From Mesostigma viride (lineage: Eukaryota; Streptophyta; Mesostigmatophyceae; Mesostigmatales; Mesostigmataceae): DNA of 64,000 bases. Shown here piece by piece: positions 32,831 to 46,100 of this stretch (positions within the stretch are counted from its first letter, which is position 1; each line of letters starts with the position of its first letter). Under the pieces are notes generated by a model, which searched no databases, had not been told where the DNA came from, and was given only the letters and a program-made list of their open reading frames with translations. Position numbers and translations under genes: made by a program. The stretch is from positions 18,501 through 82,500 of the forward strand of contig RPFO01001124.1 in assembly GCA_009746045.1 (NCBI GenBank), in the 5' to 3' direction.

Positions 32831-34570
32831 ATGGAGCTACCTCGTGGCTCGTGGTTTTGCTGCACATGCATGTTCCGCCGCACCCGCGGGGCTCGGAGAG
32901 GGACCGAGGTGATGAGAGAGAGGTGCCGATATCCTTGCAGTCTACGCACCCCGTAAATGGACCTCAAGTGGGATCGCGACTGGTTTCCGGCCGGTCCGAG
33001 TTCTGCTGTCGTGTTGTTCTGGGCTTAACTTGTTGTCTAGGTTGCTAGCCAGTTTCTTTTCCGATCAAGCATTGTGTGGTTGCCTTGGGAATGGTTGTGT
33101 AACATGCTCAATAAATATATGGAAATGCATGCAAGGGCTACCTACACACAAACGCGCGGCTTCTGCTCCTCGCGCCTTCCAACTCAGATGATTACTGTAG
33201 TCCTTCCACGACGTTGGAACACTGTGCGTCCAGGAATAGTCAAGTCTGACTTTAAATTAGTACCTTCAACTAATTAATTCATTCAACTGCATGTGCCGTG
33301 GGCGAACCAACTGATACAGATACAAGGTGTTAGCTGCAATAGCATTGGTACTTGCGTGTGCTGCATTGCAGTTGCATGTGCGGCATCCAGATTCATTTTG
33401 CTATTAACTAGTGCGTGCCCTGAGTGCTCCATGCCCATACTGGTAATGCCACGCATCTATTTCTAGATGTGGACAAGCAGTTGCCTTGCAGTGAAGTGAC
33501 AGACAACAGGGATAGCCGCACAAAAGGCTGCAAGTTGATTGCCCCATACCACAGACAGTCAAACCAAGTTGCACAAGAAGTCAAGGAATAAACATCGTGT
33601 GAAGTTCATTTCACACACATGGGAAAATTCTGCCAGCCAGGAACATGCTTTTGCACAAGGTAACACAGAATGGAACCGTGGGATGGAAAGGTCTTTCGGT
33701 TCTTCCCATCATTTTACAGTCTCCGCCCGGATGATTCTTCCCAGATACGAGCACTATGACGTGCTGTATCTCAGCAAGACCTTATTCTTGACTTGATTGA
33801 TGGCACTTGGGATGGCACTGCATGAAGCGTTGCAAACGGGGAGGGGTGGAGGGGGGTGGAAGGTCGGTGATGAGGGTAATTCAGGGCGCTACGCAGGACA
33901 TCTGATCAAATTAAGACAGTGCCAAACAACATGCACTTCCATATGTACATGCTGTCTTACTTGCGACCTGCACTGTGGCTCATTGATTTTAAGTGAAATT
34001 GCATGAGTGTTGAACTCGCCAAGATGCACAGGCTGCGCAGGTGACCCAATCTATCACCACAATTGTCAGAGAGTAGCGGTTTCTCTATGAAGAAAAGTAT
34101 GAAAAGCATGATAGCCAAATGCTGTGCTCTTTTGCACAGGTGCCGTCACTCAAACCCAGGCACACTATGTGGTAATAATGCGGCTATCTGTGACAACTCC
34201 TGCTATGCTGCAACCCAAAAGTGCCATCTACGCATTTCAGCCCGTTGTGACCTTGAAATCGGCCACGCTCACCCACATCATCACACGTGTTTCAGGAAAA
34301 AACTGATTGTACTTTTAATCACAGTTTCCAGGGCACAGCCTTCCCCCCCTATGTGGTACCATGGACCAATGTCTTCTACCAAGGTAGCCTCAGTCAACTT
34401 GCAAAGCGGGAACCAAACAAGGACATTACTGCACCTGACACAGAAACATAGAACCCAGCGCCAAAATCAGTCACATCCGATGTGAGATGATCCTGTCTGC
34501 GGGATTATGCCTTCAGGTGGTTTCGATGCGTATTAATCTGAAAAAAGACTTTGTCATGAGAGCTCAATGC
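32831..34570. other. unassigned spacer
   Basis: About 1.7 kb with only short open frames lacking recognisable motifs. The part next to 34571 would include the 3' UTR of the minus-strand coiled-coil gene. I see no transposon ends or tandem arrays here. Confidence 0.4.
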
Positions 34571-37500
34571 TTACAGAGGTGGGGGGAGCCTTGAAACAAC
34601 TTGGCAGATTTCCGCCACCTCAACGTCAGAAGGGGACACCTGTGGAAACAGCAGACGTTGCAGGAAGATCAAGGCGGATGCACCGGTCCATCCCAAACGA
34701 CAACAGCCCATGAATTGGTCGAAAGGCTCTAGAGCATTGTCCCATTTCGCTTGCTTTCCCAGTCCCTGCGATAGGAATCGAGACCCTTGTACATATCTCA
34801 ATCACCTCACTGCCCATACCAGACAGTATCGTGATGAGTGTTACCAAGCCCACAGCACAAGCAGAAGGGAGCATAGCGCACGCCAACATTCGGCCCTGCG
34901 CTTTGTCCATGCTGCAAAGCCAGGAGTGATAAGGTCAGGGAGGAAACGATTATGACAGGGCCTTGTATAACAAGGGGAGCTTGATTTCTGTCTACTAGGA
35001 GTGACCAGCAGTACAAATCCCTCTCCCCCTCCCCCTCCCCGTCCTCCCCCCCCCCCCCCGCTCTCCCTGCCTCTTGGCCCTCCTCTGTCCATTGGCACAC
35101 TTGATACAACACCGTGGCTCCATCCAGCCTTGTGACATCCCCCCCACCCCGTCCTTCACCCCTCACCTGTCCTGTCACCTTGCCTTCTCCACACCGCAGG
35201 TGGCTCCGTGGCCTCCCAACTAAAGCAGGCATCCGTTTTAGCATATGGGCGACTCTCTGTGGTGTGATGTGATGTCTTGCCCTGTCCTGTCTTGCCACCT
35301 TTTCTGCGCCAACCCCCCGCCCTGGCTCACCGTCAGTTCGCGGAGTGCGCCGGACTCGCAGTCCACGACAAGGGTGATTACATGCTCCACGGTGCGGGTT
35401 CTGCCACCCGGAGCCACCACTGACGCTGCCGCTGTTGAGGGGGTGGTGGCGTTCCTGCTCGCGCAGGCATCAGCAAGGGAGGCGGCAGCGCATGCGGTAC
35501 CAGGTGGCGCGGTTGCGGGTGGCAGCACGGTGGTCACTGCGAGGCTCACAATCCCTGGGTCTTCCAGCGGGGACGCCTCGGCCAGCAGGCGGGTGCCGGA
35601 GACGTTGGACAGCAGGCGGAGCATCTCGCGGTACCTGCAGGGGTCGGGGAGGGAGGCAAGAAGGGGTAATAACGTGGAACAATGCAGGTTACGGTGACGT
35701 GAGAGGGTGAGGGCAGTTGAATAAGAATATGAACAGAGGAGCTGGGTGATAGAGCAGACTCGTGCTCACACAGCATATCGTCAAGGCATATGCACGGCAT
35801 GAGTCTATTCGGGGAATGCTGCGTGTGCTGCTTCCTCCCCTCCATCCACCGTGTGCACACTCGATCGTTCCTGAGTAACCACACGTTCTAAGTAACCACT
35901 GTCGTGCAACTTTGGTCCACAACTCACGAAAAGAGATCCTGAAAAGGTGGGAGTTCTGCTCGCGCCCTGTATGGCCCTAAATACAAAGCAATAGCGACAT
36001 CTAAGCAATCGCAATGCCCGCTGCTGTGGTGCCACACCTCATGACAAAGCGCGGCCACGCATCACCCAAACTGGAGGTGGGCTTGATCAAGGCATCCTCA
36101 GGGAAAAGGTGGCAGATGCCAGCAAGCCACGCGTTGGCTCACCATTCCGACGCCTCTTTCCGGGAGGCCACCGCCGTGTCCACCGTCTGCCGCTGCAGCA
36201 GGTCCCACTGCGCCTGCTGCAGCTCCGCGCGTAGCGCGGCCAGCTGGGATGAAAGACAATGCGACGTGTTGTCACACAAACGCATGAGGAAGCCAAGGGT
36301 ACAGTACGTCATCGTTCATACATACGGCCCTCGTTCCTGCCAGTTGCACTATCATGGGATGGCAAAATGTGCCCTGGATGATTAACTTATCCAAACAACA
36401 CTGTCAACAGGTGTTCAGACGGTTTTGTGCATGGCACCCATCCATCCACCAATCATGTTACGCAAAGCAATATCCAAGCAACCATGGATGCTGCCTCTGC
36501 GCTGCGGACAGCCGGACCCCTACCGTGCAGGGGCATGATGCAGACGATATCTGGAACTTTCGTGTAACTATTTTTTCTAATGACATTAGCACAGTACTCC
36601 GTGGCATGCCCATGTGCATGACACGCAAATACTTACTTACCGTGCAGGCAGGCATGGGGATGTCGGCAGAGAAGCCAAACCAAGAAAGCTGTTTGCATAC
36701 TTCAATGCAGCAATACCAACATACATCAGTGATACCAGTAGTCATAGCGAATATCTACATGACGTGACGCCTTTCAGCTGATTCGAACCAGTGGGCACAG
36801 CAAGCGAAATTTATGCCACCATCCACCACTCGTGCGCACCCACCTCCTGCCCCGCCTCTGGGCGCAACAAGCCACTGCCAACCATAACCAGGCGAATGCC
36901 TGCCACTAGTGTTGCGCACCCACCTCCTGCTCCGCCTCGGTGATGCTGGCCTCCAGCGCAGCCCCTTCCTGCGCAGCCGCCAGCACGCTCTCCTCCACCA
37001 AACGCAGTGCCGCCTCCTGCGCCCGGGTGTGGGTGGGTGTGGGTGTGGGTGAGGGTGTGGGTGTGGGTGTGGGTGTGGGTGTGGGTGTGGGTGTGGGTGT
37101 GGGTGTGGGTGTGGGTGTGGGTGTGGGTGTGGGTGTGGGTGTGGGTGTGGGTGTGGGTGTTCATGGGTTGCGTGCATTAATTAGAACGACCATCATGAGC
37201 TATGATTCTACTGTGATTCTAGCATGAATACCATAATCATGATCACGATGATATAGAAGATAGGCGAGCGCCGAAGCATCCCTCTGGTTGAAGCTGGGGG
37301 CCCCAACATAACCAGCTATGGGATGACGTTGCGCCCCCAACATAACCAGCTATGGGATGATGTTGTGCCCCCGACATAACCAGCTATGGGATGACGTTGT
37401 GCCCCCAACATAACCAGCTATGGGATGACGTTGTGCCCCCAACATAACCAGCTATGGGATGTCGTTGTGCCCCCGACATAACCAGCTATGGGATGACGTT

Positions 37501-40500
37501 GCGCCCCCGACATAACCCGCTATGGGATGACGTTGTGCCCCCAACATAACCAGCTATGGGATGACGTTGTGCCCCACAGACTTGCCTCAAGGCGGGAATG
37601 GAGGTTTCCTGGTTTCCCCTTTCACAGCCTGGTCTCTCTGGTGATGAGCCTGGTGTGGATACCCAGCCGCCAACTGCATCTCCCTGAGCATCTGACGATA
37701 GAGTCTCTTGCTTGAACATGGACAGTAGCGTATTTGTCCTTTGTGCCTTTACTCTGGTCCAGCTTAGCTCACAGGAAGCTATCACCGCCTACCCATGTAC
37801 ATCAACCCTCAAGCCACCAGAACTGCAAAGTTAGCGATGTGTACGACTCTCTGGCGAACGTTGCAATTGCGTAGGGTCGTGACCCCCATATCTGTGCTAA
37901 CACTGCTCTGCGTCACTGACATGGAGAACATGCCCCCTGCCTAGTCATCCGTGGGTCGGGGCCGGTGTGCTAGCATAACCGCTCCGACCGGTGCGGCCCT
38001 CGCATCAGCTGGGCAATGCAGGCCAGCCGTATGGGTGAGGGTGGGCGCTACAACCAAGCAGGCGGTAGGGGCATGACAAGGAGGTAGAGAATCCATGGCA
38101 AAGCAGATAGTCCCTTCTCCAGTGGTGGAGCATTGTAGCCTTGTTGCAGATTGACAAGTGAATTGCCTTGTTTACGGCTTGCCTCCCCTGCGGTGAAGCT
38201 CCTGGACATTTAGGAAGGCCCAATCTGCAAGCCTGATGCCAATGGTGAGCCATGCATCTGCCCTGCTTGTGGCCGCTAGCTCCTTCAAACATGCAAGCGA
38301 AAACGACGTGGACCGAAATGCTTTGGGAATGCAATGCCGGCCCCGCACCTTTTCTGCCAGAATCGCCTTGCATGCGCGTTCCTCCTGGACAGGGGCCAGA
38401 AAGGGCATTTACATCAACAGGTGCAGGCACACCATTGTTTTGCAGAGATGGGTTTAACTTGATCGGATTCACGACAAAGATTTTTACTGTCTAATGAGCT
38501 CTGGGGCGGCCACATGCCCTTGGCCACTCATGAAAAGATTTCGGCTGTCGGTCGCTCCACATGAGACAGTCATGACCTGTTTTGACATTGGCTACACCCT
38601 GGTGATTACTACACCCTAGTAAATCCACACCCTGGTAATATCTTTGGTCCAGGCTGCACCTGATGTGGGATTGCCCGCTGACGGGATGCTGTGTGGCCTC
38701 CGCTACGCAACGGGTCATTCATCATGTTGTGTGCGTGGATGGCCACAGGATGCAGGGGAAATGAACACAAGACCAAAGAACTGTGAAGGAAGCGAGGCAG
38801 CAGGGAAGGCGGGATGGAGGAGAGAAGGGAAAGCGGGTGGGTGCGATGATGGAGTTGGGTGGCATGGTGTGGGGCAAGGCGGGTGGACAGCAATGTGGGC
38901 ATTGTGTCTGTGTGTGTGCATGTATGTATGCCTGTGCGTGCTTGTGTGCACTGTGGTCTAGGGTGGGGGCGTCTTCGTGGTCTGCTTAGATGTGTGAATG
39001 AGTATGTGTGTGTGTGTGCGTGTGCCAGCAGGTGCCGCGTACCATGACCAGCGCGTCTTCCTCGCGCGTGTCGTTGCAAGCATCGATCTAGCATTGGAGC
39101 AAGGGCGAAGGAAGCAGGCAGGGCAACGGAGCAGGAAAAGGCGACACGTGGCAAATTGGTGGAGCAATACAGAACGTCATCTGAACACGTCAACAGCACA
39201 GCAAATATTCCACAGCGCCACCTATTCTGCATTCTTGCGTAAACAAGTTGCCTTGTGGCCCTGCTGTTTCCTGTGGCGATGAGCACATTGCCTAGTGGCC
39301 GTTTAATGGTGGCCTAGTGGCGGTCGCAATCACCCAGAATCCGTCACAAGAAGCAGGTAGCAAGGACAGTCCTGCCTACCCGTCAAATCACAAGCCGGCG
39401 GGCAGCTTTATGAGCATCAAGGTGCAATTGGGCATCATCCTGACTACTAGAAACACATGCACATCGGGTAACATGGATGCGATGCATGGGAACACGACAA
39501 CAAGGCAGCGGCAGGCGTGCGATTGTCACTATGGCCACGAATGGTACATCGATAAAGATAATTGATGGTAGAGATGTAGATATGGTAGTAATTAATTGTA
39601 GTAGATATAGTTACTAGAATTCTAATACACATTCCCTGTTGACATGGAGGAAAAGACAGCCACCATCACGCCACGCGGGATCATACCAGCGTCCGTACGG
39701 AGTGGAACTGGGATAGCGCATCCGCGTGCTCTTTCTGGAAGCTGTCCAGGTCTGCAGGCAGCGGAACAATGAAGTAATGCAAAGTATGCAATAGTAATGC
39801 ATGGGCAGGCGGGGAACCGAGCAGGGGCAGGATCAAGGGTACGTGTTAACTCAAACTACAACCTTACATGGTGCCTTGAAGGATCACCATCAGTTTGAAG
39901 GCAATGGAGAGCAGAAAGCTAGTCCTCAGCAGGGTGCAGGTGGCGGGGCGCAATCACGTCATCATGGTCCAATCTGCTGCCAATGGGGAGCACCAACGGC
40001 CATAGTGCACCTGCTATAGTGCACCTGCTATAGTGCACCTGCTATAGTGCACCTGCTATAGTGCACCTGCTATAGTGCACCTGCTATAGTGCACCTGCTA
40101 TAGTGCACCTGCTATAGTGCACCTGCTATAGTGCACCTGCTATAGTGCACCTGCTATAGTGCACCTGCTATAGTGCACCTGCTATCCCCCCAAGCCAATA
40201 AGAGGCAGGCCCAAGCGGAGAATAGGGTGACATGGGAGGAGGGGGGGGGACAAGGCTTGACAATGATTGGACAAAATGAGGATGGAGGGGATGAAGAAGT
40301 GGAGAGGGGGGACAAGACGGAGGGGGGGGCATCCAGAAGGGTTAGAAAGCAGCAACACACAGAAGGGATAGACAGCAGTAACACTCAGCCACAGTTCCAA
40401 GCTAGCTCGCTGGATTAGGTGGGTTTGTATCATATCAACGTGACAACCAGCGTAGGCCAGAAATATGGTGATAGAGTTGACCTGTGGTGACTCTAATCGT

Positions 40501-42238
40501 GGCACCACAATAATGCTTCATAGGCCAAGCGATAAACACTAAAGAATGCCAGCTGATTCATTACGCTCTGCATCACACGCCCTGGGAGCAACCGCACCCC
40601 TCCACACGCCCGCCTGGTCATGTGCAGTCTACACTGGTGCGATTCCAGGCAGGATGGCCTTCCTTGGCAATATCCAGAGCCAGCGGCAGCCCAGTGTGAA
40701 GCACAGCGAGCCTTCATGCCATAGCAGCCGCTGTGTGCAAATGTGTTCTGTGAAATGCTGTCCTCCTTACAGAGTCACCTCCTTGGGCGGAATGGCACAT
40801 GACACCATGTGGCAGTTTGGGGGGAACTAACGCCATGCAATGGCCAGTCTCTCCATCAACGGCACATGGAATTCGGTGGATGGGCACGTGTGCGGCAGCT
40901 GGCGTAGAAGTTTAAATAAACTGCACCAAGAATTCAAGTAAACTGTGCGAAAAGTCTGCACTGACGGTTCCTCTGCCCGATGATGACAAAGTTGACTGTG
41001 CCCACAACTCACCGGTGCTGATCTGCCCGATGAGCGCGCGGATGGCCTCCTTGGTCGCCTCGTTCTGCTCCTTGGCCGACTTGAGCTCTTTCTTCTCCAC
41101 CTTGATGACCGATTCTGGTGAGAGAGGGAGGGGGGGGGAAGGCATGCATTGCCGGTGGGAAGAGGTGGGAGGGGCATGCATGGCGGGGACAGCAGAGACA
41201 GGGGAGGGAGGGGTGAGGAGAAGGAGAAGGAGAAGGAGAAGGAGAAGGAGAAGGAGAAGGAGAAGGGGGGGATGAAGGTAGGGACTGCGTGGGGTGATAA
41301 TGGGGAGTGAGCGAAGGAATTAATCGTGGATATCACCAAGCAAACTGCCACAACAGACACAATGCCACCTGTGAACTACTGCCCTGGTGTAGCACCGTGA
41401 AAAAACAATGAAAATACATAGCTTCAAGCACAGTACAGTTATAGATATAACGTGTGAAAGCGTTTTTTGGATTGCTTGCTTGTGTCCATCCAAATGCTCA
41501 CGCACCGACTTCTGGATTGCTCTCCCCGCTGGTGGCGCCCTTGGCGATTCTGCTCATGAACCCTTCCTTCGTCTCAAGCTCCAGATAGTCAAACTTAAGC
41601 TTGGAAAAGAGCTCCTGCATCATATGGAGGTTGCGTTCACGCAAAGGAATAGCGATGTTCACGTTTCGTTGAATGTAAAACTCTCGCGGGAATTTCATTC
41701 AAGGAAACGAGGTTGCCCTTGCAAAGACTAGTTATCAGATATTCATGGTTAGAAACCAGGCCAACTTCCTGTGTCGGCTAGGGCAAGAAGCGTGGCTGAA
41801 TTGCTTACGTGCAGACGTCGAAGCTCCGCTTCACTCTTCCCCTTTCCTTGTACGATCGCCACTTCTTTGACCTTTTCGAAACGCTCACAGGACGCCTTCA
41901 GGCTTTCGAGCACCCTGTGGTAAGCAAGCACGAACACATATAGGGTAAATACCGTCAGAGAGCGTGTACTCCGTGGAAGTCACCCCTCCCTGGTGGACTA
42001 TGAGTTGCATTCCCTTTCATCCCGTTGCCAACCGGCAATTAGCAGCAAAGAGATAATGGTAACTAAACCGCGCTAACCTCAACAAATTTTCAGGCGTTGG
42101 GTCTGCAACGCTGCGTTGAAGTAACATGGTCGGTGCGTTCATCAATTCAGGGGAGTGCAAAAAAGCATCCCCGAAACTACTCGTGATGTCGCCGAAACTG
42201 AGCCTCTTGGCCACAGCCGGCGTTATGACCGACGCCAT
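34571..42238 (-). CDS. coiled-coil protein, possibly Spc24/Spc25/KNL1-like kinetochore
   Basis: Nine exons on the minus strand: 42238-42078, 41914-41809, 41680-41506, 41114-41013, 39751-39687, 37016-36924, 36243-36143, 35634-35331, 34639-34571. All are GT-AG and in phase, giving 391 residues. The N-terminus is short and Ser/Thr-rich with possible phosphosites (MASVITPAVAKRLSFGDI). Residues about 55-245 are nearly continuous charged helix (CERFEKVKEVA, KFDYLELETKEGFM, VEKKELKSAKEQ). EASEWYREMLRLL then leads into a predicted alpha/beta end (HVITLVVDCESGALRELT, SPSDVEVAEICQVV). A long coiled coil ending in E-A-x-x-W-Y before a compact domain resembles kinetochore RWD proteins. Similarity is weak, so function is a guess. 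The exon 3 acceptor is the least certain. Confidence 0.55.
37020..37160 (-). repeat. CACCCA hexamer repeat abutting exon 6 acceptor
   Basis: On the plus strand GTGGGT repeats about 22 times, so the transcript reads CACCCA up to a few bases before the GCGCAG acceptor of exon 6 of the coiled-coil gene. This is the second gene here whose acceptor is preceded by a C-rich simple repeat. Confidence 0.9.
37301..37572 (+). repeat. 34-bp tandem repeat, eight copies
   Basis: CCCCAACATAACCAGCTATG plus GGATGACGTTGTGC recurs at 37301, 37335, 37369 and onward with a 34-bp period. A/G (CCAACAT or CCGACAT) and C/T (GCG or GTG) variants are mixed. It lies in intron 5 of the coiled-coil gene. Confidence 0.93.
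40001..40183 (+). repeat. 14-bp tandem repeat, thirteen copies
   Basis: TATAGTGCACCTGC repeats almost perfectly with a 14-bp period in intron 4 of the coiled-coil gene. Each unit holds the palindrome GTGCAC and an E-box-like CACCTG. Very low divergence suggests recent expansion. Confidence 0.94.
41216..41264 (+). repeat. GGAGAA hexamer microsatellite
   Basis: About eight GGAGAA units in intron 3 of the coiled-coil gene; the transcript reads TTCTCC here. Confidence 0.9.
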
Positions 42239-43159
42239 GTTGTTTTCTCCTATGATTTCCAGCTATCAGCTACAGAAATCGTAGCCGGCTTGTCAGCTAA
42301 ATTCCTTTTGCGACCTTTTAAACTTTTCTACGGGTCCGTGGAGCTCTCACACACACGCAATAATAAATACAACAGGTACTTAAAAGTGTCTTTAGGACAG
42401 GCAATGACCTTGGTATTGCCGTTGGACGCACATGGGTCCATTCGACGTAGGGCGCATACATATTTGAAAAAAAATGCTTGGTAACGGGAACCACTGCTGC
42501 GCCTCAGTTCAGTTAAGTATCTGACTACCAGTCCTTAGTTAGTCAGTTAGTTATTTCTAGTTGAATCGCACGCCGCCCGTACCCGAGTGCCAAATTATGA
42601 GCCTCCCAGATAACCAGTGGTCAAGAAACATTTCTACTAGAGTTGGTTTGTTAGTACGAGATCTTTACGTACAGTTGCAAGGATTATTCGACAGACGGCA
42701 ATAATTTACCTTGTTGCATGACTTGGCATCACCGATTTTTGCGGAAATGATCGTCAAATTACCATATCCGCCCCGCATACCATTATTACTGGCGAACACT
42801 ACGCTTATCTCAAGAGTTTATGAGGCAGTTGCTTTCCATTATCAAGCTGGCACATGTTCGCGTTGTTTTGCAGGCGACACTAGGAGGAAGCTTGGGCACA
42901 AAATGAAAATGATGTAGCCTGTCATGCAATGTGCAAACTGGTCTTCTAATTGATGCAGCTAGCCTTCAATTAAGTCTAGCTCAGCAGTCGTATGGGATGA
43001 TCATCTTCTACGCGTGGAGGCAATGCTCCGCGTTATGAGTAGGCGTGCATGCCTGGGCGTGGAGCTAGCTTGCCATTCCGATTCAATCCAAACGGTTGAA
43101 GCCATGTGTGGGAATTTCTTCTCTGCACATGTCCTCAACAGTGATTAACGCAGTTGGGT
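42239..43159. promoter_or_regulatory. divergent gap before coiled-coil and exostosin genes
   Basis: A 921-bp region lies between two start codons that point away from each other. It is AT-richer than the flanking exons and has no tandem repeat, transposon end or convincing small ORF. A shared promoter is inferred from layout only. Confidence 0.35.
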
Positions 43160-46100
43160 ATGTTTCGAGGAAAACCTCGCCCAACAGAGCGAACCCGAAA
43201 GCGGTTCATCCGCCTTGCGTGGGGGGCTATTATTTCAGCAGCACTTTTCGTTATCTATCAAGCCTTCTGGCAAGTCCGCACTTCCGGAGTCCAGGAAGCT
43301 CCCGTCAACGGTGTACATCGCTATAGCAAGGGTGCATTCCAAAACCCAGTTACATGGGACGAAAAAGCGTTTGCAGACACCGCAGGGGCGTACAGACAGA
43401 GTGAGCAGCTGCCATTTCCCTCTAACGGTGAGAATGCTGCCCCGGAAACTCCTGAAATATCCCATGAAGGGGAGATCGAGACGCCGAAGGTCTTGGAGTT
43501 CACGCATGCAGGGAGGGTAGACCCTGCTGTCACCGTTGCGGAGGCAAACGTGGTCGAATTAGAGCCCTTGATTCCTGAAAATGTGCCGCCCGATGAACCT
43601 AACCCGGGCCATACGTTGCTGGATGAGATACATGTTCCTTCAGAACCCCAAGCATCCCTTGTGGACGTAGCAAGCGATGCCGCCACTACTACCGGGATGC
43701 CAGAAGCTAGCTCGTCGAGCCAGACCGGCTTTCCCGACCTTAGCTCTCCTCTTACTGATTCGGAAACTAAATCCCTTCCCGCCGAACCCCAGGAATCATC
43801 AGCCTCTGGACCAGGCTCCGCAGAGGCGGTCCCTCGTGCCCAGGTGTCGGAGGCCAGAATGCCAGCCCTGCACCCTCATCTCCTCACGCTCCGTTCGGTC
43901 GCCAGCCTGTCGCTCGCCGGCTTCTGCCCGCCCGGTTGCGACGTGCGTGGCGTTTGCAACCCTGAGACGGGCACCTGCGAGTGCCCCCCGGGTATGCGGG
44001 GTGCCTCGTGCGACCTGTTTGTGGGGGAGGGCGGCCAGCTGTGCCCGACTGAGGGAAGCATAGGCAGCACCACTGGTGGTCACCCTCAAAGCATGGCTGA
44101 TGGTCACTATAGAGGCAATGTGGGCAGCATGGCTGGTGGTCATCATGAGGGCAGCTCTCAAAGCACGCCAGGTGGCCGCAAGGGCAGCAGGGGGGGCACG
44201 GCCAAGGGTTCAGGCCATCATATAGGGGGCCTGTGTGCTGGCGAGCTCCCCTCTTCTAACTGCTGGCAACGCTGCAACGGTCGTGGGCGGTGCCTGGACC
44301 GGGTGCCACCTGCCCACGTGTTGTTCTCCGCACGCGCGGAGGCGGCCAAGAGGAGGGCCCGCGCAGAGGCCTCGCGGGCCGATGCGTCGGCTTCGGGCGA
44401 TGGCCTAACCACACACTCGACATCGGTTGCAACGGCCTCAACAATGGCACCAACAACAGCCACAAGCATGACACCTGCGCAGCATGAGGAGGCGTTGGAG
44501 GAGCTGGTCCTGCGCGGCAGCTGCTCGTGTTTCCCTGGCTACCGCGGCCATGCGTGCGAGGACGTGCTCTTCCCCGACATGTTCTGCATCAACGCATGCC
44601 ACAGGCGAGGGATGTGCATCCAGGTATTGTGGCTGGGTGGTGGTGGATTCGGCATGGAGGTAAGGACGTGCATGCAGGCATGAAGGGTTGTCGTGCAAAG
44701 TGGTGGGGCAGGTGGGGGGGGACGTGCACACAGGTCGGTGAAATGGCAGGGTGCGTGCCTATGCAGGGAGGCCACACGGCGCGGGACGTGGATGCACACG
44801 ACTGCAGTAGTTCACCAAGGCGACCACAGCTCGAGTGGGGGGGTGGATTTCCATGGAATATAGATACTGGTTCCTTTACTCTGTATTGGCAATTAAATAA
44901 CTAATAGGTACAGGTAGGTGGACGGTATGGGATGCGCACACAGGTAGGTGACACGGCGCGGGAGGGGTCTATGGGTATATCAGCCGGGTGGCACTTGGCG
45001 TGCACTTTGCTCACAGGTAGGCAGTTGGCCTGCGATGTGCACGCAGGCAGAGTTACCTCGGCCACCACGTGTGAAGGAGCGGCGTGGCTATTCTACTTCT
45101 ACCAACTGCGAGCACTGTTGGAGTCGGACGTTCCTATCCCCACTGCTGAAACATGTACAGTAGTGGACAGTATTGTAGCCACGTCACTGCCCTACTGCGC
45201 TCTACCGCGCACCCTGCAGGGCATCTTCCTGCGTCCTGATGACCCATGTTCGTTGGTCCTGTTGCTGCCCCTGTCATTTCCCTGCAGGGCTTCTGCCTGT
45301 GCCGTCCCGGGTTCTGGGGCATCGACTGCGGCTACGATCTGCTGCTGCCCTCCCTGCAGGCATCCGCTGTCCCCCTGCTCCCCCTCCACCCCACTCGCAC
45401 ATCTGCCAGCAGCCACAAAGCCAGCAGCCGCCAACCTTCGCCGCCCACCCAGCATGGTGTGGTTGCTTTCAAGCGTTTCTCCTCCCACAAGGCGTGGTGC
45501 TACCGCCGCACGCAGGGCACCGGGGGCACGACATCTGGTGTCGCCACAGACACCCTGGACGGGTGCCACAGCAGCATTAGCGTCGGCGCAGTGGTAGTCT
45601 TGCTGCCGGCACCCGCAAGCAAGCCTCCGTCCAGCAAGCAGGCCTCTGGGGCCAGCTTGCGGCTGGGTCCCTGGCTGGACCACCAGACCCTGGCAAACGC
45701 CTCCCTGTCGTTCCTGGCGGAGAGTCTGTTTGGGGAGGGGGACATGGCAAACCCCCTGGGTGCTCGCGCTGAACCAGGCTCTTACCCCTGCGAGGGCGAT
45801 GGCCTGGTGCCCACTCTGAGAGTCAGTGGGCGGGCCATGACAGCTCATCATGCAGGACAGCCCGCACAGGAGCCGCGTGCTCTCATCCTGGACAGACCTG
45901 CGTCAAGGCTTGGGGAGGATGCTGGGTCCGGGTGGATGGCAGCGGCAGCGACAACAGAAGGGGCGAACGGCAGATGCTCCACAGGGAGTGGGACGGATGG
46001 CAGTGCGGGCACCCGAGCGACATGGAGGGGGCAAGGGACAGGTAGCGCTGCGGATACCAGGGAGGCATGGCAGGGACTATTGAGGAGCTGTAGGCTGGCA

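Noticed and set aside
40001-40183. CRISPR-like regular repeats (also at 37.3, 47.3 and 21.6 kb)
   Set aside because: Units are directly adjacent with no variable spacers and lie in introns or between eukaryotic genes; they are ordinary tandem repeats.
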